NCBI GenBank assembly: GCA_030065055.1
Contig: JASJDS010000026.1
Span: 1-38,625, forward strand
Source: Calothrix sp. MO_192.B10
GTDB taxonomy: Bacteria; Cyanobacteriota; Cyanobacteriia; Cyanobacteriales; Nostocaceae
Length of the DNA stretch: 38,625 nucleotides
Direction of reading: 5' to 3'
A program made the translations under genes and the position numbers. Below the pieces are notes generated by a model that had not been told where the DNA came from, searched no databases, and was given only the letters and a program-made list of their open reading frames with translations. Shown here piece after piece: positions 17,532 to 26,493 of the stretch. Position 1 is the first letter of the stretch. Each line of letters opens with the position of its first letter.

Positions 17532-20087
17532 ATGACACTCCCAAATGCTGGTAGCGTGTTGGCTACATTAACAGAACTAACCCAAGTTAATCGCACCCAC
17601 GTCCTACTACGTCGTGTCAAAGATTTATCTGTTAATGAATTTGTTTGCCTACTAGATTTTATTACCGCCGAATTTCAGCAATTTCTCCGGGCGATTGAAC
17701 TAATTAACAATGAAACCCTAGAAAATATGCTGGAGAAGGTACTGGAAGCCATTACCCTCAAAATTGGTCAAATTCTCCAGGCAGAACACACCGCTATTTT
17801 TCTGGTTGATTACGATAAAGGTCTACTTTGGTCGAAGGTTCCCCAAGAAAATATCCACAAACCCCTAGAAATTCGTACTCCCATCAAAGTCGGCATTCCA
17901 GGCCATGTTGCGAGTACTGGTGAATGTCTTAATATTGCCGAAGCACAAAGCCATCCCCTATATAGCCCAGAATTGGAAAAACAAATGGGCTATAAATTTC
18001 GCAATATTTTATGTATGCCTGTGTTGAGCAGTAAAAATCAAACCGTGGCCGTGGTTCAGTTAGCGAATAAAACTGGCAATGGTTCCTTTGATAGTGAAGA
18101 TGAGGAAAGATTTCGAGATTTTGCTGCTTCCATTGGTATTATTCTGGAGACTTGCCAATCTTTTTATGTAGTAGCACGCAATCAACGGGGAGCAACCGCC
18201 CTATTACGAGCGACACAGACGTTGGGGCAAAGTTTGGATTTAGAAGCAACTTTGCAAATAGTCATGGAGCAGGCGCGGATTCTCATGCAAGCGGATCGCA
18301 GTACCTTATTTTTGCACCGCAAAGAAATGGGGGAGTTGTGGACAAAGGTAGCGACTGCGGATGAGGAAAAAATGATGGAAATCCGCATTCCTGCTAATCG
18401 CGGTATTGTGGGTTATGTGGCATCTACTGGTCAGTCATTAAATATTGCCGATGCTTACAAAGATCCCCGTTTTGACCCCACCATAGATAAAAAGACGGGT
18501 TATGTAACTCGTAATATTCTCTGTTTGCCGGTGTTTAATTCTGCCAATGAGTTAATTGGCGTTACCCAGTTAATCAATAAGCAGCAGGGCAGTTTTACCG
18601 CATCCGATGAGGAATTTATGCGGGCTTTTAATATTCAAGCCGGAATTGCCCTAGAAAATGCCCGTTTGTTTGAAAATGTGCTGTTAGAGAAACAGTATCA
18701 GAAAGACATTTTACAAAGCCTCTCTGATGCCGTTATTTCCACGGATATGGAAGGGCGGGTTGTCACCATTAACGATGCTGCGATGGAATTGCTGGGGTGT
18801 CCCTTAGAAGAAACTAATGGCAAGAATTATAAATCTGTGTGGTCAGAAAACTTAATTGGGCGTTTAGTTTGGGAAGTAGTGCCCATCGAAAATTTACAAA
18901 TGCGTCTGGAAGATAGCCTGAAAACTGGAGCCAAACATTATGTACCAGAACAAACTTTGACCTTGGGATTATATACCAAGGAGGCTGAGGATAATAGTAT
19001 TTGTATTTTGGCAGTAAGCGATCGCTCTGCGCCAGATGTGTTTCTCCCCTGGAATCAACCCCTTACCCCCCAAGCGGAGTTATTAAGTAGCGATGATATT
19101 CAAAAAATTTCCCGCAGCATCAATTTAACAGTCAATCCCCTAACTAACCCAGAAGGAGGGGTAAGAGGTGGAGTGGTGGTGTTGTCAGATATTAGCCAAG
19201 AAAAACGCATGAAAGCCACCATGTACCGTTACTTAACTCCCTGGGTTGCCGAGCAGGTGATGGCGTTGGGGGAAGATAGTTTAATGGAGGGTGAACGGAA
19301 AGATGTCACTGTCCTCTTCTCTGACATTCGTGGCTATACCACCCTGACGGAAAATTTGGGCGCGGCGGAAGTCGTTTCCCTGCTCAATCAGTACTTTGAG
19401 ACTATGGTGGAGGCAGTATTTAACCACGAAGGTACTTTAGATAAGTTCATTGGGGATGCATTAATGGCAGTTTTTGGCGCGCCCCTAGCCCTGAGTGAAA
19501 ATCATGCTTGGAAAGCGGTACAAGCCGCCTTAGAAATGCGCCAACGGCTGCAAGAATTCAATCAACGGCGGATTGTTCAAGAACAACCCCAAATCCAAAT
19601 TGGTATCGGCATTAGTTCTGGAGAAGTGGTAGCTGGTAATATCGGTTCCCACAAACGTATGGACTACACTGTAATTGGGGATGGAGTCAATTTGAGTTCC
19701 CGTCTGGAAGGGGTAACAAAAGAATATGGCTGCGACATTATTCTCAGTGAATATACATATAAAATGTGCCGCGATCGCATTTGGGTACGCCAACTAGACA
19801 AAATTCGCGTCAAAGGCAAAAATCAGGCGGTGACAATCTATGAATTGATTGGCGATCGGCAAACACCATTAGACTCCCAAACAGAGGAGTTTCTCTTTCA
19901 TTATCATGCTGGGAGAGCAGCATATTTATCCCGAAACTTTCAGCAAGCACTGTTATGTTTTAAAGCTGCACAACGGATTAATCCTACGGATACGGTAGTT
20001 AATATCTACATTCAACGTACTGAAAATTACCAAAAAATACCACCTCTAGAATCTTGGGATGGTATTTGGGATATGTCACTTAAATAA
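17532..20087 (+). CDS. cyaB: GAF-GAF-PAS class III adenylate cyclase (CyaB type)
   Basis: 851 residues in the order of Anabaena CyaB1/CyaB2: N-terminal ~50 residues, GAF-A (about 60-205), GAF-B (about 225-375), PAS (about 390-510), cyclase homology domain (about 590-760) and a C-terminal TPR-like helix pair (about 785-840). Both GAFs keep the NKxnFxxxDE cyclic-nucleotide motif (NKTGNGSFDSEDE, NKQQGSFTASDE). In the catalytic domain, metal-binding aspartates are in LFSDIRGYT and IGDALMAVFG. Lys in LDKF and Thr in MDYTVIGD give the adenylate (class IIIb) signature, and VNLSSR supplies the transition-state Asn and Arg. Class IIIb enzymes are typically bicarbonate-responsive. Its 5' flank is a dispersed repeat. 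Confidence 0.93.
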   Translation: MTLPNAGSVLATLTELTQVNRTHVLLRRVKDLSVNEFVCLLDFITAEFQQFLRAIELINNETLENMLEKVLEAITLKIGQILQAEHTAIFLVDYDKGLLWSKVPQENIHKPLEIRTPIKVGIPGHVASTGECLNIAEAQSHPLYSPELEKQMGYKFRNILCMPVLSSKNQTVAVVQLANKTGNGSFDSEDEERFRDFAASIGIILETCQSFYVVARNQRGATALLRATQTLGQSLDLEATLQIVMEQARILMQADRSTLFLHRKEMGELWTKVATADEEKMMEIRIPANRGIVGYVASTGQSLNIADAYKDPRFDPTIDKKTGYVTRNILCLPVFNSANELIGVTQLINKQQGSFTASDEEFMRAFNIQAGIALENARLFENVLLEKQYQKDILQSLSDAVISTDMEGRVVTINDAAMELLGCPLEETNGKNYKSVWSENLIGRLVWEVVPIENLQMRLEDSLKTGAKHYVPEQTLTLGLYTKEAEDNSICILAVSDRSAPDVFLPWNQPLTPQAELLSSDDIQKISRSINLTVNPLTNPEGGVRGGVVVLSDISQEKRMKATMYRYLTPWVAEQVMALGEDSLMEGERKDVTVLFSDIRGYTTLTENLGAAEVVSLLNQYFETMVEAVFNHEGTLDKFIGDALMAVFGAPLALSENHAWKAVQAALEMRQRLQEFNQRRIVQEQPQIQIGIGISSGEVVAGNIGSHKRMDYTVIGDGVNLSSRLEGVTKEYGCDIILSEYTYKMCRDRIWVRQLDKIRVKGKNQAVTIYELIGDRQTPLDSQTEEFLFHYHAGRAAYLSRNFQQALLCFKAAQRINPTDTVVNIYIQRTENYQKIPPLESWDGIWDMSLK

Positions 20088-20099
20088 CATTTATTTAAT

Positions 20100-20351
20100 T
20101 CATTCATCATCGCCTTTAAAAGGCTCCTCACCAATTCTCAATTGCTTTTTGGTTCGTTTTAGTTGCTTCCACAATCCTTTAATTTGCTCGTAAGCATCTC
20201 CTGGTGTAATTTTCCCAGAAGTCTCCAAATTACAAATGTAGCTAACTTTTTGAGCAAACTCCTGTAAATTAGCGTTGAATACCAAATTTTCCGGATTTAC
20301 CTGACCATAATAACGACTGCGAGGATACAAAAAATCATCCTTGTTTACCAT
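20100..20351 (-). CDS. Small conserved cyanobacterial protein (DUF7219-like)
   Basis: 83 residues from the ATG at 20351. GGAGAG lies 5-10 bp before it, which decides this start over a GTG four codons upstream. The sequence (NKDDFLYPRSRYYGQ, then NLVFNANLQEFAQKVSYIC) looks like a small family conserved across cyanobacteria that I recall as DUF7219. The C-terminal half (ITPGDAYEQIKGLWKQLKRTKKQL) is a basic amphipathic helix. No function is known. It is convergent with the cyclase, 12 bp from its stop. Confidence 0.75.
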   Translation of the reverse strand: MVNKDDFLYPRSRYYGQVNPENLVFNANLQEFAQKVSYICNLETSGKITPGDAYEQIKGLWKQLKRTKKQLRIGEEPFKGDDE

Positions 20352-20363
20352 ATTTCTCTCCAC

Positions 20364-20506
20364 ACTAATGCTTTTGTCCCATTAATTAAGCTTTCGTCAA
20401 TGAATATCTCAATTTATCTTCTTTCCCTATTACTACCCTGCACCGAAGCCACTGTTGCGTCTAATGCGGTTTTTTCCTCCATTTATCAAAATGAATAGGA
20501 CAGACC
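20364..20506. other. Upstream region of the small protein
   Basis: AT-rich sequence with no recognised gene; it presumably contains the minus-strand promoter of the small protein. The MITE-like element starts at 20507. Confidence 0.35.
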
Positions 20507-20760
20507 ACTAGGGACTGTTTTCAAACCCCTAAAACCCTCACCCGCGCATGTTGTGGCTACACGATCAAAGCCTGCCGGGAGCAGGCTCAAAACCTTGATT
20601 TTTCCTAGTCCGCAAAGCGGTGAGTCCAGTGCTGCGGGAGGGTTTCCCGACCCAGGCAACTGGCGTTGACGTAGTCTCTCCGGAGGAGATACCCGAAGGG
20701 ACTTGGTACGATAAGCCGCACCATGAGCGGGTGACGGCAAGTTTGAAAACAGACCCTAGT
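20507..20760. mobile_element. MITE-like element (CTAGGG ends)
   Basis: The 20-bp ends at 20507-20526 (ACTAGGGACTGTTTTCAAAC) and 20741-20760 are inverted repeats with one mismatch. If the element proper runs from GGG to CCC, it is flanked by TA on both sides, the duplication pattern of IS630/mariner-type elements. The inside contains modules such as TCTCCGGAGGAGA and no gene. Confidence 0.7.
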
Positions 20761-21078
20761 CCATCCCTCATTACCATCAATTTTCCAAATTTAATTTACT
20801 TATACAATTATTGTAAATTGAAAAGAATTTGCAACTAGTAGCTGATGGAAAAAAATCTTATAAATTAACGGTCTAAGTCCAAAACCACCGATAATAAGTG
20901 TGGTAGTGGAGCGTAGCAATCCCATCCACAACCAAGCTACTATAACCGAACCTAACTTGTATAACTTAAAGATATAAAATAGTGAAGCTGAAAACTAAAC
21001 CTTGTCCAAGAATACATTATCCAATTCTAGACTGGGTTTGATTGAGGCAATCCATCTTTCATCACTTGACTCCCCACC
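20761..21078. other. purC upstream region
   Basis: An AT-rich gap with no gene or strong structure. It must hold the purC promoter. GGTAGTGGAGCGTAGCAATCCC near 20902-20922 resembles a fragment of the dispersed GGGATTGC module. Confidence 0.35.
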
Positions 21079-21825
21079 ATGTCTGTTAATTCCCAAAAGT
21101 TATATGAAGGTAAAGCTAAAGTACTTTATACTACCGACAATCCAGAAATTCTTCTAGCTGACTTTAAAGATGATGCCACTGCCTTTAATGCTCAAAAAAA
21201 GGGCAGAATTATCGATAAAGGAAGAATGAATTGCAGCATTTCTAGCAAGTTATTTCAAACTTTAGAAGCACGAGGTATAAAAACTCACTTCATTGATAAT
21301 CCGACTCCCAACCAGATGCGGGTTCGGGCAGTAAAAATTTTGCCCTTAGAGGTGGTTGTACGGAATATAGCAGCAGGTAGTCTTTGTCGCCAAACGGGTT
21401 TGGAGCTAGGAACTTTGCTGGCAAAGCCATTGGTCGAGTTTTATTATAAAAATGATAATTTGGGAGATCCTTTGCTGACACGCGATCGCTTACACTTATT
21501 ACAGCTGGCAACTCCGGAACAAGTTGATACAATTACCCATCTAGCATTGCAAATCAACGAATTACTCAAGGGATTTTTTCAGCAATGTGGCATTACTCTT
21601 GTAGACTTCAAACTAGAGTTTGGTGTGGACTCCCAGCAGCAAATACTTCTAGCCGATGAAATTAGTCCTGATACCTGTCGTTTATGGGACACCTCAGAAG
21701 CCGATCCTAACCGTAGAGTAATGGATAAAGACCGTTTCCGCCAGGATTTAGGAAATGTAGAAGATGCATATGAGGAGGTTTTACAGAGGGTTTTACAAGC
21801 GATTGAGAAGCAAAATGCAAGTTAG
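21079..21825 (+). CDS. purC: SAICAR synthase
   Basis: 248 residues. PurC condenses CAIR with aspartate using ATP in purine synthesis. The opening KLYEGKAKVLYTTDNPEILLADFKDDATAFN carries the phosphate-binding lysines, and EVVVRNIAAGSLCRQTGL (about 91-108) and LADEISPDTCRLWD (about 191-204) are the two family signatures. Length is that of the single-domain bacterial enzyme. The product is cytosolic. Two hairpins follow the stop (21841-21893), so it is probably not strongly coupled to bamA downstream. Confidence 0.97.
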   Translation: MSVNSQKLYEGKAKVLYTTDNPEILLADFKDDATAFNAQKKGRIIDKGRMNCSISSKLFQTLEARGIKTHFIDNPTPNQMRVRAVKILPLEVVVRNIAAGSLCRQTGLELGTLLAKPLVEFYYKNDNLGDPLLTRDRLHLLQLATPEQVDTITHLALQINELLKGFFQQCGITLVDFKLEFGVDSQQQILLADEISPDTCRLWDTSEADPNRRVMDKDRFRQDLGNVEDAYEEVLQRVLQAIEKQNAS

Positions 21826-21840
21826 TCAGCTGGAAAATAA

Positions 21841-21893
21841 TTTTGCATCATTGCAAAACCCTTATAGAGAGGTTCTGCCGGAACGTCTCTATA
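21841..21893 (+). terminator. Double hairpin after purC
   Basis: TTTTGCA-TCAT-TGCAAAA (21841-21858) is followed at once by TATAGAGA...TCTCTATA (21863-21893), which has an inner GTTC/GAAC stem. A T6 run appears only some 20 bp later, so this is either a terminator or a repeat-derived mRNA 3' structure. Confidence 0.5.
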
Positions 21894-22034
21894 AAACAAT
21901 GTATTGTGGAATTTTTTGATAAAGGATGGTTGCTTTGTCAACTAAAAAGGCATAATATTCTTACTTTTGGCTCAGATTATGAGAGGATAATTGCCTGGTG
22001 ATGGTGTGTGGACGTGAAGAGGAATGTAAATAAA

Positions 22035-24578
22035 ATGCGCTTATCTCCTGTTTTGGCTACAGTTGTGGCAATTGCAGCCCCTCTGGGTACTTCATTGCAA
22101 GTAAATGCCCAAACCCCAACAAATGACATTAAAGGGGTGGTAATCCCCAAAATCAATAGTAAACAACAGTTAAGTTCTATCTCGTCAAACCCATCAGCGA
22201 AAACGACGATCCCAGAACTGGTAGTACCAAGAATTACTCAAAATGCACCAAGAACCAAAGTAGTGCAGGGGTCCGCAACATCAGGATCGGCAGTTCCAGA
22301 GGTCAGTTCCACCTCACATAGCAATTCCCGCAAATCCCTGATTGCAGCCCTGAAGGCATCGAAAAAATCTTCTCCCAAGCAGTCACCTTCACAACTGTTA
22401 GGAAGTAATCCCGTTGCAAATCAGCAAAAAAATCTTAATTCTCAGGCTAATAAATTAAAAATTGCCAACCAGGAGGCAAAAAATATTACTAATCCTTCTA
22501 AATTAGCACCGCAAGCAAAACTAGGAGTAGTAGTACCAGTTTTTGATTCTCAGGCGAAAATCGCACAAACTCCTCAGCCCCCAGTACCAGATATTCCCCC
22601 ACCAGGTACCCAGCCAACCGAACCAACCCAACCCACTCCTGAGAGTCAACCAACCCAACCAACACAGCCCACTCCTGAGAGTCAACCAACCGAACCAACA
22701 CAACCCACTCCTGAAAATCAAACCGAGCAAACCCCAGCAGAGCCAGAAACTCGGGTATTGGTGTCTGAGGTATTGGTGAAATCGAGTACGGGAGAATTGT
22801 CACCCCAGCTAGAAGACCAAGTTTATCGGGCAATTCGTACCAAACCAGGCAGAACCACAACCCGTTCCCAACTCCAAGAAGATATCAATGCCATTTTTGC
22901 CACTGGTTTCTTCTCCAATGTGCGAGCAGTGCCAGAAGATACACCATTAGGTGTACGGGTCAGCTTTGAAGTGCAGCCCAACCCAGTCTTAAGTAAAGTA
23001 CAAATAGAAGCAAATCCAGGCACAAACGTAGCCTCAGTGTTGAAGCCAGGAACCGCAGATGAAATTTTTCAGGAACAGTACGGTAAAATTCTTAACCTGC
23101 GAGACTTGCAAGAAGGGGTGAAAACTCTAACTAAGCGTTATCAAGACCAAGGTTACGTACTAGCACAGGTAGTTGGTTCCCCCAAAGTATCCGAAGAGGG
23201 AATTGTTACCCTACAAGTGGCTGAAGGGGTGGTAGAAGACATTCGCGTCCGCTTCCGTAATAAAGAAGGACAAGACACAGACGATAAAGGTAACCCAATT
23301 AAGGGACGCACCCAGGAATACATAATTAAGCGAGAAGTAGCATTAAAATCTGGACAAGTTTTTAATCGTAACAAAGTCCAAAAAGACCTACAACGGGTGT
23401 TTGGATTGGGTTTGTTTGAAGACGTTAATATTTCCCTTGACCCCGGTACTGACCCCAGTAAAGTCAATGTGGTGTTAAATGTAGTTGAACGTAGCAGTGG
23501 TTCCATTGCTGCTGGTGCGGGTATTAGCTCTGCTAGTGGTTTATTTGGTACTCTCAGCTACCAAGAGCAAAACCTCAATGGTAGGAACCAAAAACTGGGG
23601 GGTGAAATACAGTTAGGACAACGGGAACTATTATTTGATGCGCGCTTCACCGATCCTTGGATTGCTGGAGACCCTAACCGTACTTCATATACCGTTAATG
23701 GTTTCCGCAGACGGTCAATTTCCTTGATTTTTGATGGTCCAGATAATGATATTGAAACCTTTAATCCAAACAATCCCAATGATGATGGCGATCGCCCACG
23801 GGTTGTTAGGACTGGTGGTGGTATAAACTTCTCTCGTCCCTTGTCTGGCAATCCCTACGCGCGTTCAGAATGGGTAGCCTCTGCGGGGATACAGTATCAA
23901 AGGGTTTCCATCCGAGACTCAGATGGGGATCTGAGAAAACAAGGTAGGCTTGAAGGCACAGAAGATCAGTTACTGGATTTGAGCGAATCAGGAGATGGTA
24001 GAGACGATTTATTTTTGGTCAGACTGGGAGCATCCCGCGATCGCCGTAACAATGCTTTACAACCCACCAAAGGTTCCTTTTTCCGCTTAGGCTTGGATCA
24101 ATCAATCCCAATTGGTAAAGGTAACATTTTCCTGACTAGATTGCGGGGAAGCTACAGCCAGTATATACCCGTAGATTTTACCAACTTCAGCAAAGGGGCA
24201 GAAACCCTAGCATTTAACATTCAAGGGGGGACAGTCCTTGGGGATTTACCTCCCTATGAAGCATTTACCCTTGGTGGTAGCAACTCTGTGCGGGGTTATG
24301 AGGAAGGGGCCTTAAGTAGCGGACGCAGTTACCTACAAGCTTCTGTGGAATATCGCTTCCCTCTATTTTCCGTCATTAGTGGTGCTTTGTTTGTGGATGC
24401 TGGTACGGATTTAGGAACCACTACCAGAGCAGCAGAACTACTGGACAAAAATGGTACCGGTTTCGGTTATGGTTTGGGCGTGCGAATACAATCTCCCCTC
24501 GGTCCGATTCGGGTTGACTTTGGATTTAATGATGATGGAGATAATCGCATTAACTTTGGTATTGGAGAAAGATTTTAA
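22035..24578 (+). CDS. bamA: Outer-membrane assembly protein Omp85/BamA
   Basis: 847 residues from the ATG at 22035, which has AGAGGA about 11 bp upstream; a GTG nine codons earlier (22008) is the alternative. It inserts beta-barrel proteins into the outer membrane. Order: signal peptide ending near VNAQ; a disordered Pro/Thr/Gln linker (about 50-240) with three 12-residue PTPESQPTQPTQ-type repeats (36-bp DNA units from 22635); three POTRA domains (about 240-500; e.g. ARVLVSEVLVKS-like first strand, GFFSNVRAVPED); then a 16-stranded barrel. VRGYEEG is the conserved L6 VRGF-type motif, and the last residue is Phe (NFGIGERF). It leads the lpx cluster. Confidence 0.93.
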   Translation: MRLSPVLATVVAIAAPLGTSLQVNAQTPTNDIKGVVIPKINSKQQLSSISSNPSAKTTIPELVVPRITQNAPRTKVVQGSATSGSAVPEVSSTSHSNSRKSLIAALKASKKSSPKQSPSQLLGSNPVANQQKNLNSQANKLKIANQEAKNITNPSKLAPQAKLGVVVPVFDSQAKIAQTPQPPVPDIPPPGTQPTEPTQPTPESQPTQPTQPTPESQPTEPTQPTPENQTEQTPAEPETRVLVSEVLVKSSTGELSPQLEDQVYRAIRTKPGRTTTRSQLQEDINAIFATGFFSNVRAVPEDTPLGVRVSFEVQPNPVLSKVQIEANPGTNVASVLKPGTADEIFQEQYGKILNLRDLQEGVKTLTKRYQDQGYVLAQVVGSPKVSEEGIVTLQVAEGVVEDIRVRFRNKEGQDTDDKGNPIKGRTQEYIIKREVALKSGQVFNRNKVQKDLQRVFGLGLFEDVNISLDPGTDPSKVNVVLNVVERSSGSIAAGAGISSASGLFGTLSYQEQNLNGRNQKLGGEIQLGQRELLFDARFTDPWIAGDPNRTSYTVNGFRRRSISLIFDGPDNDIETFNPNNPNDDGDRPRVVRTGGGINFSRPLSGNPYARSEWVASAGIQYQRVSIRDSDGDLRKQGRLEGTEDQLLDLSESGDGRDDLFLVRLGASRDRRNNALQPTKGSFFRLGLDQSIPIGKGNIFLTRLRGSYSQYIPVDFTNFSKGAETLAFNIQGGTVLGDLPPYEAFTLGGSNSVRGYEEGALSSGRSYLQASVEYRFPLFSVISGALFVDAGTDLGTTTRAAELLDKNGTGFGYGLGVRIQSPLGPIRVDFGFNDDGDNRINFGIGERF

Positions 24579-24825
24579 TCTTGTAGAGGTCGAAGGGGGG
24601 TGAGCGAAAAAGACTGTGGTCAAATAATAAGTAATAAGTAATAAGTAATAAGTAATAAGTATCTTGGCTCTCCCACACATTTTTTCGTTCACCCGGTCGA
24701 AGCTCGCAAGTCTCGATCAAAGAATTTCACCACCAAGGATAAAGTTAATTGTACCCTTACTCACTACTCACTGTGGGTTGTTAACTGTTAACTGATAACT
24801 GTTAACTGATAACTGATAAAAATCA
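24579..24825. repeat. Heptamer arrays before lpxC
   Basis: GTAATAA heptamers occupy about 24625-24660, and AACTGATA/AACTGTTA heptamers occupy about 24779-24818, ending about eight bases before the lpxC ATG. An imperfect inverted repeat GTGAGCGAAAAA/TTTTTTCGTTCAC brackets the first array. No gene is visible. Confidence 0.7.
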
Positions 24826-25692
24826 ATGCAACAACATACTTTAGCCAGGGAAATTATTCACACAGGAGTAGGACTACACAGCGGTCTAAATACTCAAGTA
24901 CGTATACTACCAGCAGAAGCAGGAAGTGGTCGTTATTTCGTGCGAGTAGATTTACCGTCACATCCGATTATTCCCGCACGAGTAACAGCGGTAAATCAAA
25001 CAGTACTATCTACCCAGTTAGGTGAAGAGTCAGCCAGTGTACGCACCGTAGAGCATTTACTCGCAGCCCTAGCAGTCATGGGTGTAGATAATGCCCGGAT
25101 TGAAATTGACGGTTCAGAAGTCCCCCTCCTAGATGGCTCGGCACAGGAATGGACAAAAAGTATTGCCCAGGTAGGGATGTTATCTCAATCTGTGCCACTA
25201 GACACATCTATACCTGCCATAAACGAACCTATTTGGGTACGGGAGGATGATGCTTTTGTTTGTGCCTTACCCGCCTCAGAAACCCGTTTTACCTACGGTA
25301 TTGATTTTAACCTTGCCGCCATTGGTAATCAATGGCACAGTTGGACTCCAACTACAGATAGGGAAGTGGCTCGTACTAGCTTCATGGCTGAAATTGCTCC
25401 CGCACGTACCTTCGGTTTGCTCCCTCAGATTGAGCATCTACAGCAAGCAGGTTTAATCAAAGGTGGTAGCCTAGAAAATGCCCTGGTTTGTGGTTCCCAA
25501 GGTTGGTTAAATCCCCCCTTAAGATTTGCAAATGAACCAGTACGTCATAAAATTTTGGATTTAGTAGGAGATTTAAGTTTATTAGCAACTTTTCCCCGCG
25601 CTCATTTCTTAGCGTATAAAGCCAGCCATAATTTACACATTCAACTGGCTCAACAGATTTTAGAGCGGGAGCAGTCAGCACTCAGAGTTTAG
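24826..25692 (+). CDS. lpxC: UDP-3-O-acyl-N-acetylglucosamine deacetylase
   Basis: 288 residues. LpxC is the zinc enzyme that removes the acetyl group in the first committed step of lipid A synthesis. Zinc ligands are His77 (VEHLLAAL) and His/Asp in [12 protein letters not shown] (about 241 and 245). The catalytic glutamate precedes His77 region as usual, and a C-terminal His lies in KASHNLH. Both alpha/beta halves are present; [19 protein letters not shown] is the family signature. It sits between bamA and fabZ on the same strand. Heptamer repeats lie immediately before the start codon. Confidence 0.95.
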   Translation: MQQHTLAREIIHTGVGLHSGLNTQVRILPAEAGSGRYFVRVDLPSHPIIPARVTAVNQTVLSTQLGEESASVRTVEHLLAALAVMGVDNARIEIDGSEVPLLDGSAQEWTKSIAQVGMLSQSVPLDTSIPAINEPIWVREDDAFVCALPASETRFTYGIDFNLAAIGNQWHSWTPTTDREVARTSFMAEIAPARTFGLLPQIEHLQQAGLIKGGSLENALVCGSQGWLNPPLRFANEPVRHKILDLVGDLSLLATFPRAHFLAYKASHNLHIQLAQQILEREQSALRV

Positions 25693-25795
25693 CTCGCCAT
25701 TGACAGCACCACCAATCTCAAATCTAAAATCAACAGGGGAGGTTTTAAGGCAACCTGCACACCGCAAGCACAACTAAAAATTAACCATAGTGCCA

Positions 25796-26287
25796 ATGTC
25801 AATCGTTACCGAAGAGAACACCGTCAACACTTCCATATCTACACCTTCAGAGGAGAAAAAGGTTTTTACATCTGAAGAAATTCAAGAATTGCTACCTCAC
25901 AGATATCCCTTTTTAATGGTGGATCGCATTATTGACTATGTTCCTGGAGAAAAAGCTGTAGGGGTTAAGAATGTCACCATCAATGAACCTCATTTTCAAG
26001 GTCATTTTCCCGGTCGTCCACTGATGCCGGGAGTATTGATTGTAGAAGCCATGGCACAAGTTGGTGGCGTAGTCTTGAAACAAATGCCAGGGGTAGAAGG
26101 GGGTCTTTTTGTATTTGCTGGTATAGATAAAGTCCGATTTCGCCGCCCAGTTGTTCCCGGCGATCAACTAATTATGACAGTGGAACTGTTGTGCGTGAAA
26201 AAGCGTCGTTTCGGTAAAATGTCGGGTAAAGCCGAAGTTGACGGTCAATTGGCAGCACAGGGAGAGCTGATGTTTTCCCTTGTTTAG
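25796..26287 (+). CDS. fabZ: 3-hydroxyacyl-ACP dehydratase FabZ
   Basis: 163 residues from the ATG at 25796 (a GTG two codons earlier is possible). This hot-dog-fold dehydratase of type II fatty-acid synthesis acts on the 3-hydroxyacyl-ACP also used by LpxA. The core is [14 protein letters not shown], then the catalytic His in [20 protein letters not shown] with the Glu in IVEAMAQ. The N-terminal ~25 residues are a low-complexity extension. Its place between lpxC and lpxA is the standard bacterial arrangement. Confidence 0.95.
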   Translation: MSIVTEENTVNTSISTPSEEKKVFTSEEIQELLPHRYPFLMVDRIIDYVPGEKAVGVKNVTINEPHFQGHFPGRPLMPGVLIVEAMAQVGGVVLKQMPGVEGGLFVFAGIDKVRFRRPVVPGDQLIMTVELLCVKKRRFGKMSGKAEVDGQLAAQGELMFSLV

Positions 26288-26493
26288 TTCAAAATTTGCT
26301 TATGATGTAGGGGCACTATCTTGACGTGCCTTTACTGAGTTTCAAATTACTATATCAGATTCAGATAACAAGCTATAACAGCTTTGTATAACTTTTTGAT
26401 TTTTGCCTCCCTCACACATAAGTCGCTGGAACGACTTTTCAACTACAAAATTATTAAAAATTTGGCACTCAAGACTTTTCTGGAGATGCACCT
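26288..26493. other. fabZ-lpxA gap with hairpin
   Basis: AAGTCG-CTGGAA-CGACTT followed by TTC at 26420-26440 is a possible weak terminator or attenuator within the lpx cluster. Nothing else is visible. Confidence 0.4.

Noticed and set aside
20486-20780. Several overlapping frames across the CTAGGG element
   Set aside because: They are all repeat-derived, overlap each other on both strands and resemble no protein.
22498-22860. Minus-strand frame rich in VGLVDSQEW repeats
   Set aside because: It is the antisense of the BamA proline-rich linker.
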